64,000 nt of DNA from Phocoenobacter atlanticus subsp. cyclopteri. GTDB taxonomy: Bacteria > Pseudomonadota > Gammaproteobacteria > Enterobacterales > Pasteurellaceae. The stretch spans positions 992,001 to 1,056,000 of the forward strand of contig NZ_CP074346.1 of the NCBI RefSeq assembly GCF_018343795.1. The letters are read 5' to 3'. The notes below the pieces were generated by a model. The model ran no database searches. It was not told the DNA's origin and was given only the letters and a program-made list of their open reading frames with translations. The position numbers and the translations under genes were made by a program. Numbering within the stretch: the first letter of the stretch is position 1; every line of letters begins with the position of its first letter. This document shows positions 28,004 through 37,981 of the stretch, in pieces.

Positions 28004-29193
28004 TAGACTAAGGCTCCCATATCAAAAATAGGAAGATAAAGTCCCATAATAATGGTACCTATAATAGAACCAATCACTAACATTAATGTAGGTTCTAACA
28101 TTTGTGAAAGTATCTCTATTTTATGATCTAATCGCTGTTGCGTAATTTCGCTAATATGCTCTAACATTTGAGATAACTGACCGCTCTGCTCTCCTATACT
28201 CACCATTTGAATAACTTCATCACCAAATAAAGCGGAATTTAAAGAGTGAGAGAAAGAAAATCCTTGATTTAAACTTTCAATTATTTTGACGATTTCTTGC
28301 TGTAAAATAAAATCATTATCTTTGGATGAAATAAAAGAAGAGAGTGCAACATTAAGTGGTACACCAGATTTCTGCATTAATGCAATATTTTGACAAAAGA
28401 AAATAATTCTATTATCACTTATTATATTTTTAAAAATAGGAGTAACAGATAATATCTTGGATTTTAATTTAGCGATGATTGTTGTTTTTTTCTTTAAAAT
28501 AAAAATAATGATAAAGGTTAACAAACTCATACTGATAATCCTATTTTTATCTTGCTGTAAAAAATGAGAACTATCGAATAATAACTGAGTAATAAATGGA
28601 AGGGTTTTATCTTTAGCTTGATAGAGTTCTGCAAATTGAGGCACAATAAAAACAAGCAGTAATATAGAAAGAACAATAGAAATAATCAGCACCACAACTG
28701 GGTAAAATATAATCTTTTTTACTTTTTTAGCCAATTTTTCGGACTTTTCTTTCGTTTTAGCAATATTGTAAAAAATGGTTGATAACTGACCGCTTTGTTC
28801 TGCAATTTTAATTAACTGTATTTCTTGAGGTTTAAAATATTTCCCTAAAATTTCCAATGAATTAGAAAATGAATGCCCTGTTTCAAGCAATTGAATAACT
28901 TGTGTTAACCATTGATAAAATTTAATATTAGTAGTTGTTTCTAAAACAATATTTAACGCTTGTTTTAAGGTTATTTTAGCATTGAGTAATAATGATAACT
29001 GGCTAATAAATTGCGTAATTTGTTCACTCTTTGGCTGTGTTGCAATAACAAAGTTTCGTTTTATTTTTATATCTTTATAGCCTTTCTGCAAAAGCTTATT
29101 TTCTACTTCCTGATGATTAGTCCCTAACAATATCCCTTTTTGACGTTGGGATAAACGATTAATGGCTTTATATTTAAATTCATATACTTTCAT
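28003..29193 (-). CDS. pilC: Type IV pilus inner-membrane platform protein
   Basis: The 396-residue protein contains two repeated T2SSF domains (about residues 60-190 and 265-385), each ending in hydrophobic helices. The IAEQSGQLSTIFYNIAKTKE signature recurs in the second repeat as IGEQSGQLSQMLEHISEITQ. PilC anchors the pilus base and couples PilB ATP hydrolysis to pilin insertion. Its start overlaps the 3' end of pilB by 14 bases. Confidence 0.93.
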   Translation of the reverse strand: MKVYEFKYKAINRLSQRQKGILLGTNHQEVENKLLQKGYKDIKIKRNFVIATQPKSEQITQFISQLSLLLNAKITLKQALNIVLETTTNIKFYQWLTQVIQLLETGHSFSNSLEILGKYFKPQEIQLIKIAEQSGQLSTIFYNIAKTKEKSEKLAKKVKKIIFYPVVVLIISIVLSILLLVFIVPQFAELYQAKDKTLPFITQLLFDSSHFLQQDKNRIISMSLLTFIIIFILKKKTTIIAKLKSKILSVTPIFKNIISDNRIIFFCQNIALMQKSGVPLNVALSSFISSKDNDFILQQEIVKIIESLNQGFSFSHSLNSALFGDEVIQMVSIGEQSGQLSQMLEHISEITQQRLDHKIEILSQMLEPTLMLVIGSIIGTIIMGLYLPIFDMGALV

Positions 29194-30577
29194 TACCGAT
29201 CACCCTCATTACTTCGGTTAGATTTGTTTGATTTTGTGCCACTTTCTGTTTTGCACTGTCATATAAAGTTTTAAAATCTAAATAAGCGGTCTCTTTATCA
29301 AAGGTTTTTGCATTTTTTGATAAACATTGAAACACCCCAATTCTGCCTTTATAGCCTTCAAAACAATTTTCACACCCTGTACCATTACAATTAGAACATA
29401 ATTTTCTAATTAAGCGTTGTGCAATCACTAATTGTAGTGAATGCTTAATCTCATACTCTTTAATACCCAGTTGTAATAAACGCTCTATTGCAGAGGGCGC
29501 ATCATTGGTATGTAATGTCGAAAGTACTAGATGTCCAGTTTGAGCTGCTCTTAATGCGATTTCTGCACTTTCTTGATCTCGAATTTCACCAAGCATAATG
29601 ATATCAGGATCTTGACGTAAAAATGTACGTAACAATTGACTAAAATCAATCCCAATACTTCTGTTTACTTGAGTTTGGATAATACCCTCAATCACAATTT
29701 CAATTGGATCTTCAGCAGTTAAAATATGTTTATCGGTTTGATTAAGATAATTTAATGCACTGTAAAGCGTGATACTTTTCCCACTTCCAGTTGGACCTGT
29801 GACTAAAATTAAGCCTTGTGGTTTATTTAAAGCATTAATTAAAATTTTCCTTTGAGATTGGGTAAAGCCTAAGGTGACAAAATCTAAATTGGTTGGGTTA
29901 TTTTTTTGTAAACGTAAAACTAATTTTTCACCATAATAAGTGGGTAACGTTGAAACCCTAAAATCTAATCGCTCATTTAATTGTGTTTGGAAATAAAATT
30001 GCCCATCTTGAGGCAAGCGAGTTTCACTAATGTCTAATTTTGCTAATAATTTAATTCTGGAAATAATTCTAGATGCCATATTTTGAGAAATAGTTTGATA
30101 ACGCTGTAGAACGCCATCTATTCTTAAACGAATAACCAAAAGATCTTTTTGAGGTTCAATATGAATATCAGATACCTCTTTTTGTAAACTGTATTTAAAA
30201 ATATTATCTAATAGCTGGATAATAGGATCTTGATAATCAATAATTTCATCACTGTTTTTTTGATTATAAAGTGCAATTTGTGGTTCATTAATTTGATCAT
30301 TCATCCTATTTGGAGAGAGTTCATTTAAAAAATATTTTAATTCATCAGAGGAAATTAATATTGGTTCAATATGTTTATGAGTTAAAAATGAAAATATTTC
30401 ACAAGCATTAAGATTTTTTTCATCATCCAGTGCCAACCATAATGTATGTTCATCTTCTTTTAGTGGTAACACAAGATAACGTAATAAAAGCTGACTATCA
30501 TTGCAATTCTTCTGCCACCTTTGTTCAGAAATAGTCCATACTTTTTCATTGTTCAAATCATAAACATTATATTGCAT
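29180..30577 (-). CDS. pilB: Type IV pilus extension ATPase
   Basis: The 465-residue hexameric GspE/PilB-type ATPase contains Walker A VTGPTGSGKSITLY (about residue 258), the Asp box EIRDQESAEIALRA-type segment LGEIRDQESAEIALRAA and the His box TGHLVLSTLHTND. A zinc-type cysteine cluster LCSNCNGTGCENC follows near residue 400. The N-terminal domain is shorter than in Pseudomonas PilB (about 566 aa), as in H. influenzae. It powers pilus assembly for DNA uptake and twitching. Confidence 0.94.
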   Translation of the reverse strand: MQYNVYDLNNEKVWTISEQRWQKNCNDSQLLLRYLVLPLKEDEHTLWLALDDEKNLNACEIFSFLTHKHIEPILISSDELKYFLNELSPNRMNDQINEPQIALYNQKNSDEIIDYQDPIIQLLDNIFKYSLQKEVSDIHIEPQKDLLVIRLRIDGVLQRYQTISQNMASRIISRIKLLAKLDISETRLPQDGQFYFQTQLNERLDFRVSTLPTYYGEKLVLRLQKNNPTNLDFVTLGFTQSQRKILINALNKPQGLILVTGPTGSGKSITLYSALNYLNQTDKHILTAEDPIEIVIEGIIQTQVNRSIGIDFSQLLRTFLRQDPDIIMLGEIRDQESAEIALRAAQTGHLVLSTLHTNDAPSAIERLLQLGIKEYEIKHSLQLVIAQRLIRKLCSNCNGTGCENCFEGYKGRIGVFQCLSKNAKTFDKETAYLDFKTLYDSAKQKVAQNQTNLTEVMRVIGNESI

Positions 30578-30602
30578 TATTTATTCCTCTGATAAAGCAT
30601 CA

Positions 30603-31061
30603 TTAATTTGAACAAAAGCCTGCAGGGAAAATACTAATATCGCTATCTTTACCCGTACAACTTGTTTCCCAAGTAATAGTATTATTTGAATAGGTTGGTT
30701 TAAGCGTATAGCCATAGCCCTCTAATGAACCTTTACCTTGCACAGAAATCACACCCGCTGCAGTTGAAATAGACTTAAGATATTTCATTGTTGTACTGGT
30801 TTTATTGGCTTGAATACCGTTTGAACCACCATTACAGTTAGTTAAAGCACTTTCATTATAAATACAGATTTCTACATCTGATTTATAGGGTGCGGAAGCA
30901 CTTAATAACTCTGATAGTGCCGCTTTTTGGGTATAACTGGTATAAGAAGGGATAGCAATAGTTGCTAAAATAGCAATAATGGCTATCACGATCATTAGTT
31001 CAATTAACGTAAAAGCTTGTGAAAGTTTGAAGTAATTTTTTTGTAATGTACTTTTTGTCAT
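30603..31061 (-). CDS. pilA: Type IV pilin subunit
   Basis: The 152-residue prepilin has the class IVa signature [20 protein letters not shown]. Cleavage falls between Ala and Phe (SQA|FTLIE), with Glu5 of the mature chain conserved. Ala rather than Gly at -1 is unusual but known to be tolerated. The C-terminal disulfide loop is formed by SCTGKDSD and AGFCSN; two further Cys lie at ICIYNE and TNCNGG. It is the first gene of the pilABCD operon and the likely target of the CRP-S site 85-100 bases upstream. Confidence 0.94.
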   Translation of the reverse strand: MTKSTLQKNYFKLSQAFTLIELMIVIAIIAILATIAIPSYTSYTQKAALSELLSASAPYKSDVEICIYNESALTNCNGGSNGIQANKTSTTMKYLKSISTAAGVISVQGKGSLEGYGYTLKPTYSNNTITWETSCTGKDSDISIFPAGFCSN

Positions 31062-31112
31062 AGATTTCCTTAAGTTTTAAGTGTGATAAATTCCAGATAG
31101 ATACTCTAGGTT

Positions 31113-31166
31113 TCTATAATAAAGATCGAACACTTAACCTAATTTTCTCGATCTCGATCGCAAAAA
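31113..31166 (-). promoter_or_regulatory. CRP-S (competence, CRP plus Sxy) promoter of pilA
   Basis: Read on the - strand, positions 31162-31147 are TGCGATCGAGATCGAG inside TTTTTGCGATC...GAAAA. This is the TGCGA-N6-TCGMR form that marks Sxy-dependent CRP-S sites rather than the usual TGTGA core. An AT-rich -10 candidate (TATTAT, 31121-31116) is placed 40-45 bases downstream of the site centre, as for a class II CRP promoter. The site also lies 78 bases before divergent radA. Confidence 0.82.
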
Positions 31167-31239
31167 TCATTATTAAACACTGTCTATTTAAACAGTGTTT
31201 TGATAAAATGTTCGAAAATTCTAAAAATAGAGGTATCTA

Positions 31240-32616
31240 ATGGCAAAAGCCCCTAAAACAGCTTATGTGTGTAATGATTGTGGTGCTGACTACTCTCGCT
31301 GGTTAGGTCAATGTAAATCTTGTTTGGCTTGGAATACAATTAGTGAAGTACGTTTAGTTTCTACGAAAGAGACTAAAAATGATCGACTTCGTGGCTATGC
31401 AGGTGAAACCACAGGTAAAATTCAAACTCTTTCAGAAATTAGCCTAGAAGAATTACCTCGTTTAAGTAGTGGATTTAAAGAATTAGATCGTGTGCTAGGT
31501 GGAGGGATTGTACCTGGTAGTGCTATTTTAATTGGAGGACATCCGGGAGCAGGAAAAAGTACACTATTATTACAAGTAATGTGTGGCTTAGCAGATAAAT
31601 TACCTACTTTATATGTAACTGGAGAAGAATCATTACAACAAGTTGCAATGCGAGCAAAACGCTTAAATTTACCTACCAACAACTTAAAAATGCTTTCTGA
31701 AACCTCTGTTGAGCAAATTTGTAACCTTGCCGATCAGCAAAAACCGAAAGTGATGGTGATTGACTCAATTCAAGTAATGCACCTTGCTGATATTTCTTCT
31801 TCACCCGGAAGTGTATCTCAAGTACGTGAATGTGCTTCGTTTTTAACTCGTTATGCCAAAATGCACCAAGTGGCTATTATTATGGTTGGACACGTGACCA
31901 AAGATGGTTCTTTAGCTGGTCCTAAAGTATTAGAACACTGTATTGATTGCTCCATATTACTTGAGGGCGAAGCTGACTCTCGCTATAGAACACTACGTAG
32001 TCATAAAAATCGCTTTGGTGCAGTCAATGAGCTTGGTGTTTTTGGAATGACGGAACAGGGGCTAAAAGAAGTCAAAAATCCCTCTGCTATTTTTTTAAGT
32101 CGTAGTGAAGAACAAACAGCGGGCAGTTCGGTAATGGTATTGTGGGAAGGAACTCGACCTCTTCTTGTAGAAATTCAAGCACTTGTTGATCACTCAATGT
32201 TAGCCAATCCAAGACGAGTAGCGGTTGGGTTAGAACATAATCGCTTATCTCTTTTATTAGCAGTACTTCATCGCCACGGTGGTTTACAAATGTCTGATCA
32301 AGATGTTTTTGTTAATGTAGTGGGAGGAGTAAAAGTCACAGAAACCAGTGCTGACTTAGCTTTACTGCTCGCTTTAATTTCAAGTTTTAGAAATCGCCCT
32401 TTACCACAAGACCTTGTTATTTTTGGTGAAGTTGGATTAGGAGGAGAAATTCGTCCTGTCCCCAGCGGTCAAGATCGTATCAGTGAAGCCGCTAAACACG
32501 GTTTTAAACGAGCCATTATTCCTTACAATAATGCTCCGAAGAAAAAGATACAAGGAATGGACGTATTCACGGTTAAAAAACTTACTGACGCATTAGAAAT
32601 ACTAGATAATATTTAA
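31240..32616 (+). CDS. radA: DNA repair protein RadA
   Basis: The 458-residue RecA-like ATPase promotes branch migration of recombination intermediates. It has an N-terminal zinc finger (YVCNDCGADYSRW, GQCKSC), Walker A GGHPGAGKST near residue 100 and the RadA-specific KNRFGAVNELGVF motif near 260. The C-terminal Lon-protease-like domain includes VNVVGGVKVTETSADLA and GEVGLGGEIRPV. It is divergent from the pil operon; a shared role in transformation is plausible. Confidence 0.96.
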   Translation: MAKAPKTAYVCNDCGADYSRWLGQCKSCLAWNTISEVRLVSTKETKNDRLRGYAGETTGKIQTLSEISLEELPRLSSGFKELDRVLGGGIVPGSAILIGGHPGAGKSTLLLQVMCGLADKLPTLYVTGEESLQQVAMRAKRLNLPTNNLKMLSETSVEQICNLADQQKPKVMVIDSIQVMHLADISSSPGSVSQVRECASFLTRYAKMHQVAIIMVGHVTKDGSLAGPKVLEHCIDCSILLEGEADSRYRTLRSHKNRFGAVNELGVFGMTEQGLKEVKNPSAIFLSRSEEQTAGSSVMVLWEGTRPLLVEIQALVDHSMLANPRRVAVGLEHNRLSLLLAVLHRHGGLQMSDQDVFVNVVGGVKVTETSADLALLLALISSFRNRPLPQDLVIFGEVGLGGEIRPVPSGQDRISEAAKHGFKRAIIPYNNAPKKKIQGMDVFTVKKLTDALEILDNI

Positions 32617-32693
32617 AATTGTATTTATTGATTTCATAGTTATCAAATAGCATATATAATGCCGAAATATTATTAAATTTTAAAATTTACCTT

Positions 32694-33344
32694 ATGGAAA
32701 TAGTTTTTCACTTTTCAATTTATTTGCAATTTTTTATCGGATTATTTGCAGTAGTTAACCCTGTCGGTTTTCTACCTATTTTTTATAGTATGACAGAACA
32801 TCAATATGAAGCAGAGCGTAACCACACAACTTTTGTTACCTCTATTTCTGTATGTATGATTCTGCTTGTTTCTCTCTTTTTTGGAAAGCTAATTCTTGAT
32901 GCTTTTAGTATTTCTCTGGATTCTTTTCGTGTTGCAGGTGGTTTTTTAATTACAACAATTGCGATCACAATGATCAACGGAAAACTGGGTGAACACAAAC
33001 AAAATAAAGAAGAAAGAAATACTGATGTCTCTGAATATGACAATATTGGTGTTGTTCCTCTAGCAATGCCAATGATGGCAGGTCCTGGAGCAATCGGTTC
33101 AACCATCGTTTGGGGAAGTAATCACCATCAATGGACTGATTATATTGGCTTTAGTCTCGCCATTATAGCCTTTGCGATAATTTGCTATATCTCTTTGCGT
33201 TTTTCTGCCCCTGTTGTAAAGAAATTAGGAAAAACAGGCACTAATGTCATCACTCGTATTATGGGACTAATTTTGATGTCTCTTGGTATTGAATTTATTG
33301 TAAATGGATTAGGAAATATTTTTCCCTCTCTAGTTAATGTTTAA
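32694..33344 (+). CDS. MarC-family inner-membrane protein
   Basis: The 216-residue protein has six predicted membrane helices. Family stretches are FFIGLFAVVNPVGFLPIFY at the N-terminus, VVPLAMPMMAGPGAIGSTIV in the middle and the C-terminal GTNVITRIMGLILMSLGIEF. The MarC/YhgN family has no settled function. The gene overlaps the first in-frame ATG of the next gene by 8 bases. Confidence 0.9.
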   Translation: MEIVFHFSIYLQFFIGLFAVVNPVGFLPIFYSMTEHQYEAERNHTTFVTSISVCMILLVSLFFGKLILDAFSISLDSFRVAGGFLITTIAITMINGKLGEHKQNKEERNTDVSEYDNIGVVPLAMPMMAGPGAIGSTIVWGSNHHQWTDYIGFSLAIIAFAIICYISLRFSAPVVKKLGKTGTNVITRIMGLILMSLGIEFIVNGLGNIFPSLVNV

Positions 33345-33351
33345 ATTTAAA

Positions 33352-34899
33352 ATGAAATATTTTATTAAAAAAATATCAATACATTATTTATTTAAAACGA
33401 CAAAGTATTGGGGCTGCTTAATAGTGGCTCTGTTACTTGTTGCTTGCGATCAAAGTAATTTTAGTACCACAAAACAAAATAATCGTTCAATGGATACTCT
33501 TACCCGTGTAATATATGCTAAACAATTTTATGTTGATCCTATTTTTACTACCTCAGCAAAAGATACTGCCCCATTAAGAGACTTACTCACTGGCTTGATG
33601 ATTTTTAATAAAAAAGGGAATGTTATCAATGGCGTTGCAGAAGACTGGCAAACTGAAGATGGAAAAACGTGGATTTTCCATCTAAAAAATGAGGCAAGAT
33701 GGTCAAATAAAGCACCAGTAACCGCTCAAGACTTTGTGGCTAGTTGGCAACGTTTAGCATCCAATCAGAACAACTCTCCTCTTGCTGATTATTTAATTTA
33801 TATGGGAATAAAAAATGCTCAAGCGGTCACTTCTGGTAAAAAATTTGCAACTGAATTAGGTGTAATGGCAATTAATGAGAAAACGTTAAAAATAGAGCTC
33901 AATCGTACTAATTTTCAACTTCCTTTAATGCTCACTCACTCCGCATTGTTGCCAACTTATCAAGGAAAAAGTCCTCTCTTAGATCTCTCTTTTATAAGTA
34001 ATGGTCAATATCAAATTGAACATATTAATGGTAATAAATTAACATTAAAAGCCACCGATCCCACACTAAAATTTCAAAATGTGATCTATGTTTTACAAAA
34101 TGAGACTAAAACAGTGAGCGATTTCGATATTATCGAAAATCCAACACAAAAAAATACCCAATATGCTTTCAAGCTACCAAAACTTTGTACCTATTTTTAT
34201 GAGTTTAATTTTGCTGACCCAATTATCCAAAATAAAAATATCAGAAAAGCCATTAAAGGTATGATTTCTGTAAATGATACAGTCTCAAATTTTGGTATTC
34301 CAAATGCCTCTATCTTACCGAGTAGTATGAATATAGAAAGTCAAACTCAATGGCAACCTATTGTTGTTGAGCAACTTCTACACAATGAAGGAATTACCTC
34401 CCAAAATCCAATTCACCTTACTCTAACCTATGATAAACAAGGTATTCATCAAGATATAGCAAGCAGTATCATTAGATCCCTTAGTCGTTCAGATCTTTTT
34501 AAAGTTAGCCCTCAAACGGTTGAATGGCAGGATTTATTAAAAACAAGAGAACAAAAACAATTTCAAATGATCCGATCTGGTTGGTGTACCGACTACGTTG
34601 ATCCTGCTCAATTTTTAGTCCAGTTTCATTCAAAGAGTCCTGAAAATAAAATAAGCTATAAAAATGAAAAAGTCGATCAATTACTCGAACAATTAGAACA
34701 TACCCAACAAAGCAAAAATGAACGACAAGTTCTTATCCACCAAATAATACAATTGTTGGAAGAAGATGTCGTTATTCTGCCTCTTTTTCAATACCAACGA
34801 ACAATCTCTCTTAACAATAGTATCAAAGGTATTGACAAAGAGAATGCAAGTGAAGTTATTTATAGTAAAGATTTATATCGAGCTTCAAAAGAGAAATAA
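33352..34899 (+). CDS. Lipoprotein, family 5 (OppA-like) peptide-binding protein
   Basis: The protein is about 515 residues from the ATG at 33352; another in-frame ATG at 33337 overlaps marC. A basic N-terminus and hydrophobic core lead to the lipobox LLVAC, so it is anchored to a membrane. The SBP_bac_5 fold is shown by the N-terminal TLTRVIYAKQFYVDPI, LKNEARWSNKAPVTAQDFV and the late SGWCTDYVDPAQFL. Related Haemophilus proteins are annotated as OppA-like lipoproteins. No permease genes adjoin it, so it may serve a distant ABC importer or work alone. Confidence 0.82.
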   Translation: MKYFIKKISIHYLFKTTKYWGCLIVALLLVACDQSNFSTTKQNNRSMDTLTRVIYAKQFYVDPIFTTSAKDTAPLRDLLTGLMIFNKKGNVINGVAEDWQTEDGKTWIFHLKNEARWSNKAPVTAQDFVASWQRLASNQNNSPLADYLIYMGIKNAQAVTSGKKFATELGVMAINEKTLKIELNRTNFQLPLMLTHSALLPTYQGKSPLLDLSFISNGQYQIEHINGNKLTLKATDPTLKFQNVIYVLQNETKTVSDFDIIENPTQKNTQYAFKLPKLCTYFYEFNFADPIIQNKNIRKAIKGMISVNDTVSNFGIPNASILPSSMNIESQTQWQPIVVEQLLHNEGITSQNPIHLTLTYDKQGIHQDIASSIIRSLSRSDLFKVSPQTVEWQDLLKTREQKQFQMIRSGWCTDYVDPAQFLVQFHSKSPENKISYKNEKVDQLLEQLEHTQQSKNERQVLIHQIIQLLEEDVVILPLFQYQRTISLNNSIKGIDKENASEVIYSKDLYRASKEK

Positions 34900-34906
34900 C
34901 CTCCAA

Positions 34907-35323
34907 TTAATCAATAATTTCATCATCACTAAAGAAATAGGCAATTTCTTGTATCGCAGCCTCTTCAGAATCCGAACCATGTACAGAGTTTTGTGTTTTA
35001 TCTAAAGCATATAATTTGCGAATTGTACCTTCTGCTGCTTCAGCTGGATCGGTCGCTCCCATCAGTTCACGATATTTACAAATTACATTCTCTCCTGAAA
35101 GTACAGCCACCACCACTGGTGCAGAAATCATATAATTGACCAATTTTTCAAAATAAGGTCTCCCTCGATGCTCCGCATAAAAACCTTCGGCTTGTTCTTT
35201 TGTAAGTTGAATTTTTTTCAAACAGCAAATAGTGAAACTATTTTTCTCTAAATAAGCTAAAATTTCACCAATTAAATGGCGTTCTGTCACATCTGGTTTA
35301 AGAATAGAAAGTGTTTTTTGCAT
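34907..35323 (-). CDS. ndk: Nucleoside diphosphate kinase
   Basis: The 138-residue enzyme transfers phosphate between nucleoside triphosphates and diphosphates through a phospho-histidine. The start used is the ATG at 35323 (MQKTLSILKPDVTERHLIG). The active-site segment SVHGSDSEEAA contains the catalytic His near residue 115. YAEHRGRPYF and LSGENVICKYRELMGATDP are conserved substrate-site motifs. It converges with the lipoprotein gene, 7 bases away. Confidence 0.96.
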   Translation of the reverse strand: MQKTLSILKPDVTERHLIGEILAYLEKNSFTICCLKKIQLTKEQAEGFYAEHRGRPYFEKLVNYMISAPVVVAVLSGENVICKYRELMGATDPAEAAEGTIRKLYALDKTQNSVHGSDSEEAAIQEIAYFFSDDEIID

Positions 35324-35458
35324 AAAAGTTTCCTTTGTTAATTGACTTGCTTTATATATTAACCAATATTGTAAAAAAATAATCAATTTTTTTATGATCT
35401 ATAACAAAATTTTTGTAAAAGTTTGAAGTAAATAACATTTTTTTCTAAAAAAATTATT

Positions 35459-35464
35459 TATAAT
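35459..35464 (+). promoter_or_regulatory. Candidate -10 box upstream of pckA
   Basis: A perfect TATAAT lies 41 bases before the pckA ATG. No convincing -35 hexamer is seen at the proper spacing, which would suit activator-dependent (for example CRP) control of this gluconeogenic gene. A GGGAG ribosome site precedes the ATG. Confidence 0.4.
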
Positions 35465-35504
35465 TACGCCATCAAATAATTTAATTAACTATAGGGAGAC
35501 TTTT

Positions 35505-37112
35505 ATGTCAAATATTATCAAAGAACTAGAACTTGTAGGTATCACTAATGTAGCAGAAGTAGTTTATAATCCGACTTATGAACAACTTTTTGAAGAAGAG
35601 ATGAAACCTGGTTTAGAAGGTTTCGAGCGTGGTACTTTAACAGATACTGGCTGTGTTGCAGTAGATACAGGTATCTTTACAGGTCGTTCTCCAAAGGATA
35701 AATATATTGTTTTAGATGAAACAACAAAAGAACATTTCTGGTGGACAGAAGAAAAAGTAAAAAATGATAACAAACCAATGACCCAAGAAACTTGGGCAAG
35801 TTTAAAAACATTGGTAGCAGATCAACTATCTGGTAAACGTTTATTTGTTGTTGATGCATTTTGTGGTGCAACTGAACAGAATAAATTAGCAGTACGTTTT
35901 GTAACAGAAGTAGCATGGCAAGCTCACTTTGTAACAAATATGTTTATTCGCCCAAGCCAAGAACAATTAAAAGATTTTAAACCTGATTTCACAGTAATGA
36001 ATGGTTCTAAATGTACGAATCCAAATTGGAAAGAACAAGGTTTAAATTCTGAAAACTTCATTGCATTTAACTTGACTGAAGGTATCCAATTAATCGGTGG
36101 TTCTTGGTACGGCGGTGAAATGAAAAAAGGTATGTTCTCAATGATGAACTACTTATTACCACTTAAAGGTATTGCTTCAATGCACTGCTCTGCAAACGTT
36201 GGTGAAGATGGCGACGTAGCTGTATTCTTTGGTTTATCAGGAACAGGTAAAACCACCCTTTCAACCGATCCAAAACGTCAATTAATTGGTGATGATGAAC
36301 ACGGTTGGGACGATGATGGTGTGTTCAACTTTGAAGGTGGTTGCTATGCGAAAACAATCAATCTTTCAGAAGAAAATGAACCAGATATCTTCCGTGCAAT
36401 CCGTCGTGACGCATTGTTAGAAAACGTAGTGGTTCGTGAAGATGGTTCTATCGACTTTGATGATAACTCAAAAACAGAAAATACTCGTGTTTCTTACCCA
36501 ATTTATCACATTGATAACATTGTTAAACCAGTATCTCGTGCAGGACATGCGAAAAAAGTTATTTTCTTAACAGCTGACGCATTTGGAGTATTACCACCTG
36601 TTTCTAAATTAACACCAGAACAAATGAAATATTATTTCTTATCTGGATTTACAGCAAAATTAGCAGGTACAGAACGAGGCATCACAGAACCAACTCCAAC
36701 ATTCTCTCCTTGTTTTGGTGCTGCATTCTTATCATTACACCCAATCCGTTATGCAGATGTATTAGTTAAACGTATGGAAGCGGTAGGTGCAGAAGCATAC
36801 TTAGTAAATACAGGTTGGAACGGTACTGGTAAACGTATCTCAATTAAAGATACTCGTGCAATTATCGATGCCATTTTAGATGGTTCAATTGAGCATGCTG
36901 ACACTAAACAAGTACCAATCTTTGATTTACAAGTACCAACAGCATTACCGAATGTTGATCCAAATATTCTTGACCCACGTGATACTTATGCAGATGTTGC
37001 ACAATGGCAAGAAAAAGCTGAAGATCTAGCAAACCGTTTTGTTAAGAACTTCGAAAAATATGCAACTAATGAAGCAACAGTTGCATTAAAAGCTGCAGGT
37101 CCAAAACTTTAA
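35505..37112 (+). CDS. pckA: Phosphoenolpyruvate carboxykinase (ATP)
   Basis: The 535-residue enzyme interconverts oxaloacetate and PEP. The kinase-1a P-loop [13 protein letters not shown], the preceding [20 protein letters not shown] and the metal-site [21 protein letters not shown] are all visible. [11 protein letters not shown] and the C-terminal [13 protein letters not shown] add confirmation. In Pasteurellaceae it can run in the carboxylating direction during succinate fermentation. It ends 25 bases before a 54-bp uptake-signal dyad that should act as its terminator. Confidence 0.97.
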   Translation: MSNIIKELELVGITNVAEVVYNPTYEQLFEEEMKPGLEGFERGTLTDTGCVAVDTGIFTGRSPKDKYIVLDETTKEHFWWTEEKVKNDNKPMTQETWASLKTLVADQLSGKRLFVVDAFCGATEQNKLAVRFVTEVAWQAHFVTNMFIRPSQEQLKDFKPDFTVMNGSKCTNPNWKEQGLNSENFIAFNLTEGIQLIGGSWYGGEMKKGMFSMMNYLLPLKGIASMHCSANVGEDGDVAVFFGLSGTGKTTLSTDPKRQLIGDDEHGWDDDGVFNFEGGCYAKTINLSEENEPDIFRAIRRDALLENVVVREDGSIDFDDNSKTENTRVSYPIYHIDNIVKPVSRAGHAKKVIFLTADAFGVLPPVSKLTPEQMKYYFLSGFTAKLAGTERGITEPTPTFSPCFGAAFLSLHPIRYADVLVKRMEAVGAEAYLVNTGWNGTGKRISIKDTRAIIDAILDGSIEHADTKQVPIFDLQVPTALPNVDPNILDPRDTYADVAQWQEKAEDLANRFVKNFEKYATNEATVALKAAGPKL

Positions 37113-37136
37113 TTAAAGTTTAAACCTAAACTGATT

Positions 37137-37190
37137 AAGCGGTACGATCATATTCAAAATTTACAAATTTTTGAAAAGATCGTACCGCTT
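37137..37190. terminator. 54-bp uptake-signal dyad, terminator of pckA
   Basis: The 13-bp arms AAGCGGTACGATC (37137-37149) and GATCGTACCGCTT (37178-37190) are perfect inverted repeats around an AT-rich centre with AAAATTTACAAATTT. The arms carry the AAGCGGT core of Actinobacillus-type DNA uptake sequences. The same 54-bp layout recurs at 37500, 38474 and 60274. Confidence 0.75.
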
Positions 37191-37623
37191 TGTTTTGATA
37201 TAATATACAAAACAATTGGAGTTTATTAAAATAAATTAGACTGATTATAACCTAAAATCTTTACTTCTATTTAGCATAGTGGCGTAGCATACTACTTCTC
37301 TAAATGTATAAAAATCAATATGTTATAATATTTATTGAGTACAAAATTTGTGAAAAACATTTCATTTACTGTATTCATTAATATCTTTATTTACAATATG
37401 TAGCGATTACATTAATGAAAAAATTACAAATTAAATATCTAGCACACCCTCTACAAATATACTTAAAAATCAGTACCTTAATAAAACAATTTATCAGGAT
37501 AGCGGTAAGATAAAAATCAAAATTTGCAAATTTCTAACAAGATCATACCGCTTTACATTTTAATATTTAACGTGTTAAATTGAACTGCAAATTATTCTTA
37601 TCTGATAACCAAAGAGAGGAAAA
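37191..37623. other. Intergenic region between pckA and the DsrE-family gene
   Basis: About 430 AT-rich bases contain no supported gene. They hold one more 54-bp uptake-signal dyad (37500-37553). A short imperfect inverted segment lies around TAGCATAGTGGCGTAGCATAC (37266-37286). No RNA gene is recognised. Confidence 0.6.
37500..37553. repeat. 54-bp uptake-signal dyad, imperfect copy
   Basis: The arms AGCGGTAAGAT (37501-37511) and ATCATACCGCT differ by one base. The centre keeps CAAAATTTGCAAATTT. It is not directly after a gene, unlike the copies at 37137 and 38474. Confidence 0.6.
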
Positions 37624-37980
37624 ATGAAAACATTAATTATCTTTAACCGTGAACCTTATGATAGCACTGATGTAACTTGGAATGGGTTACGTTTGGCTGA
37701 CACTTTAACCAATAAAGATGTAGAAGTACGTATTTTTCTAATGAATGATGCGGTGGATATGGCTCGTGACAGCTGCACTCTCCCACAAGGTTACGATCAA
37801 GATTTATCTCAAATGCTTAAAAACTTAATTTCCAAAGGTGTTCCAGTAAAAGTATGTGGCTCTTGTATGTCTCGTTGTGGTATCTATAAAAACCAACCTT
37901 ATTTTGAAGGGGCTGAAAAATCGACAATGGATGCTTTAGCTGATTGGGTAATTGACAGCGACAAGGTTCTCACTTTTTAA
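37624..37980 (+). CDS. DsrE-family (YchN-like) protein
   Basis: The 118-residue protein has the DsrE/TusD fold: MKTLIIFNREPYDSTDVTW, then VEVRIFLMNDAVDMA, then VKVCGSCMSRCGI with three closely spaced cysteines. Members relay sulfur or have unknown redox roles; the cysteine cluster is consistent with persulfide chemistry. It has an AGAGGA ribosome site. The DUF805 pseudogene starts 1 base after its stop. Confidence 0.82.
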   Translation: MKTLIIFNREPYDSTDVTWNGLRLADTLTNKDVEVRIFLMNDAVDMARDSCTLPQGYDQDLSQMLKNLISKGVPVKVCGSCMSRCGIYKNQPYFEGAEKSTMDALADWVIDSDKVLTF

Positions 37981-37981
37981 A

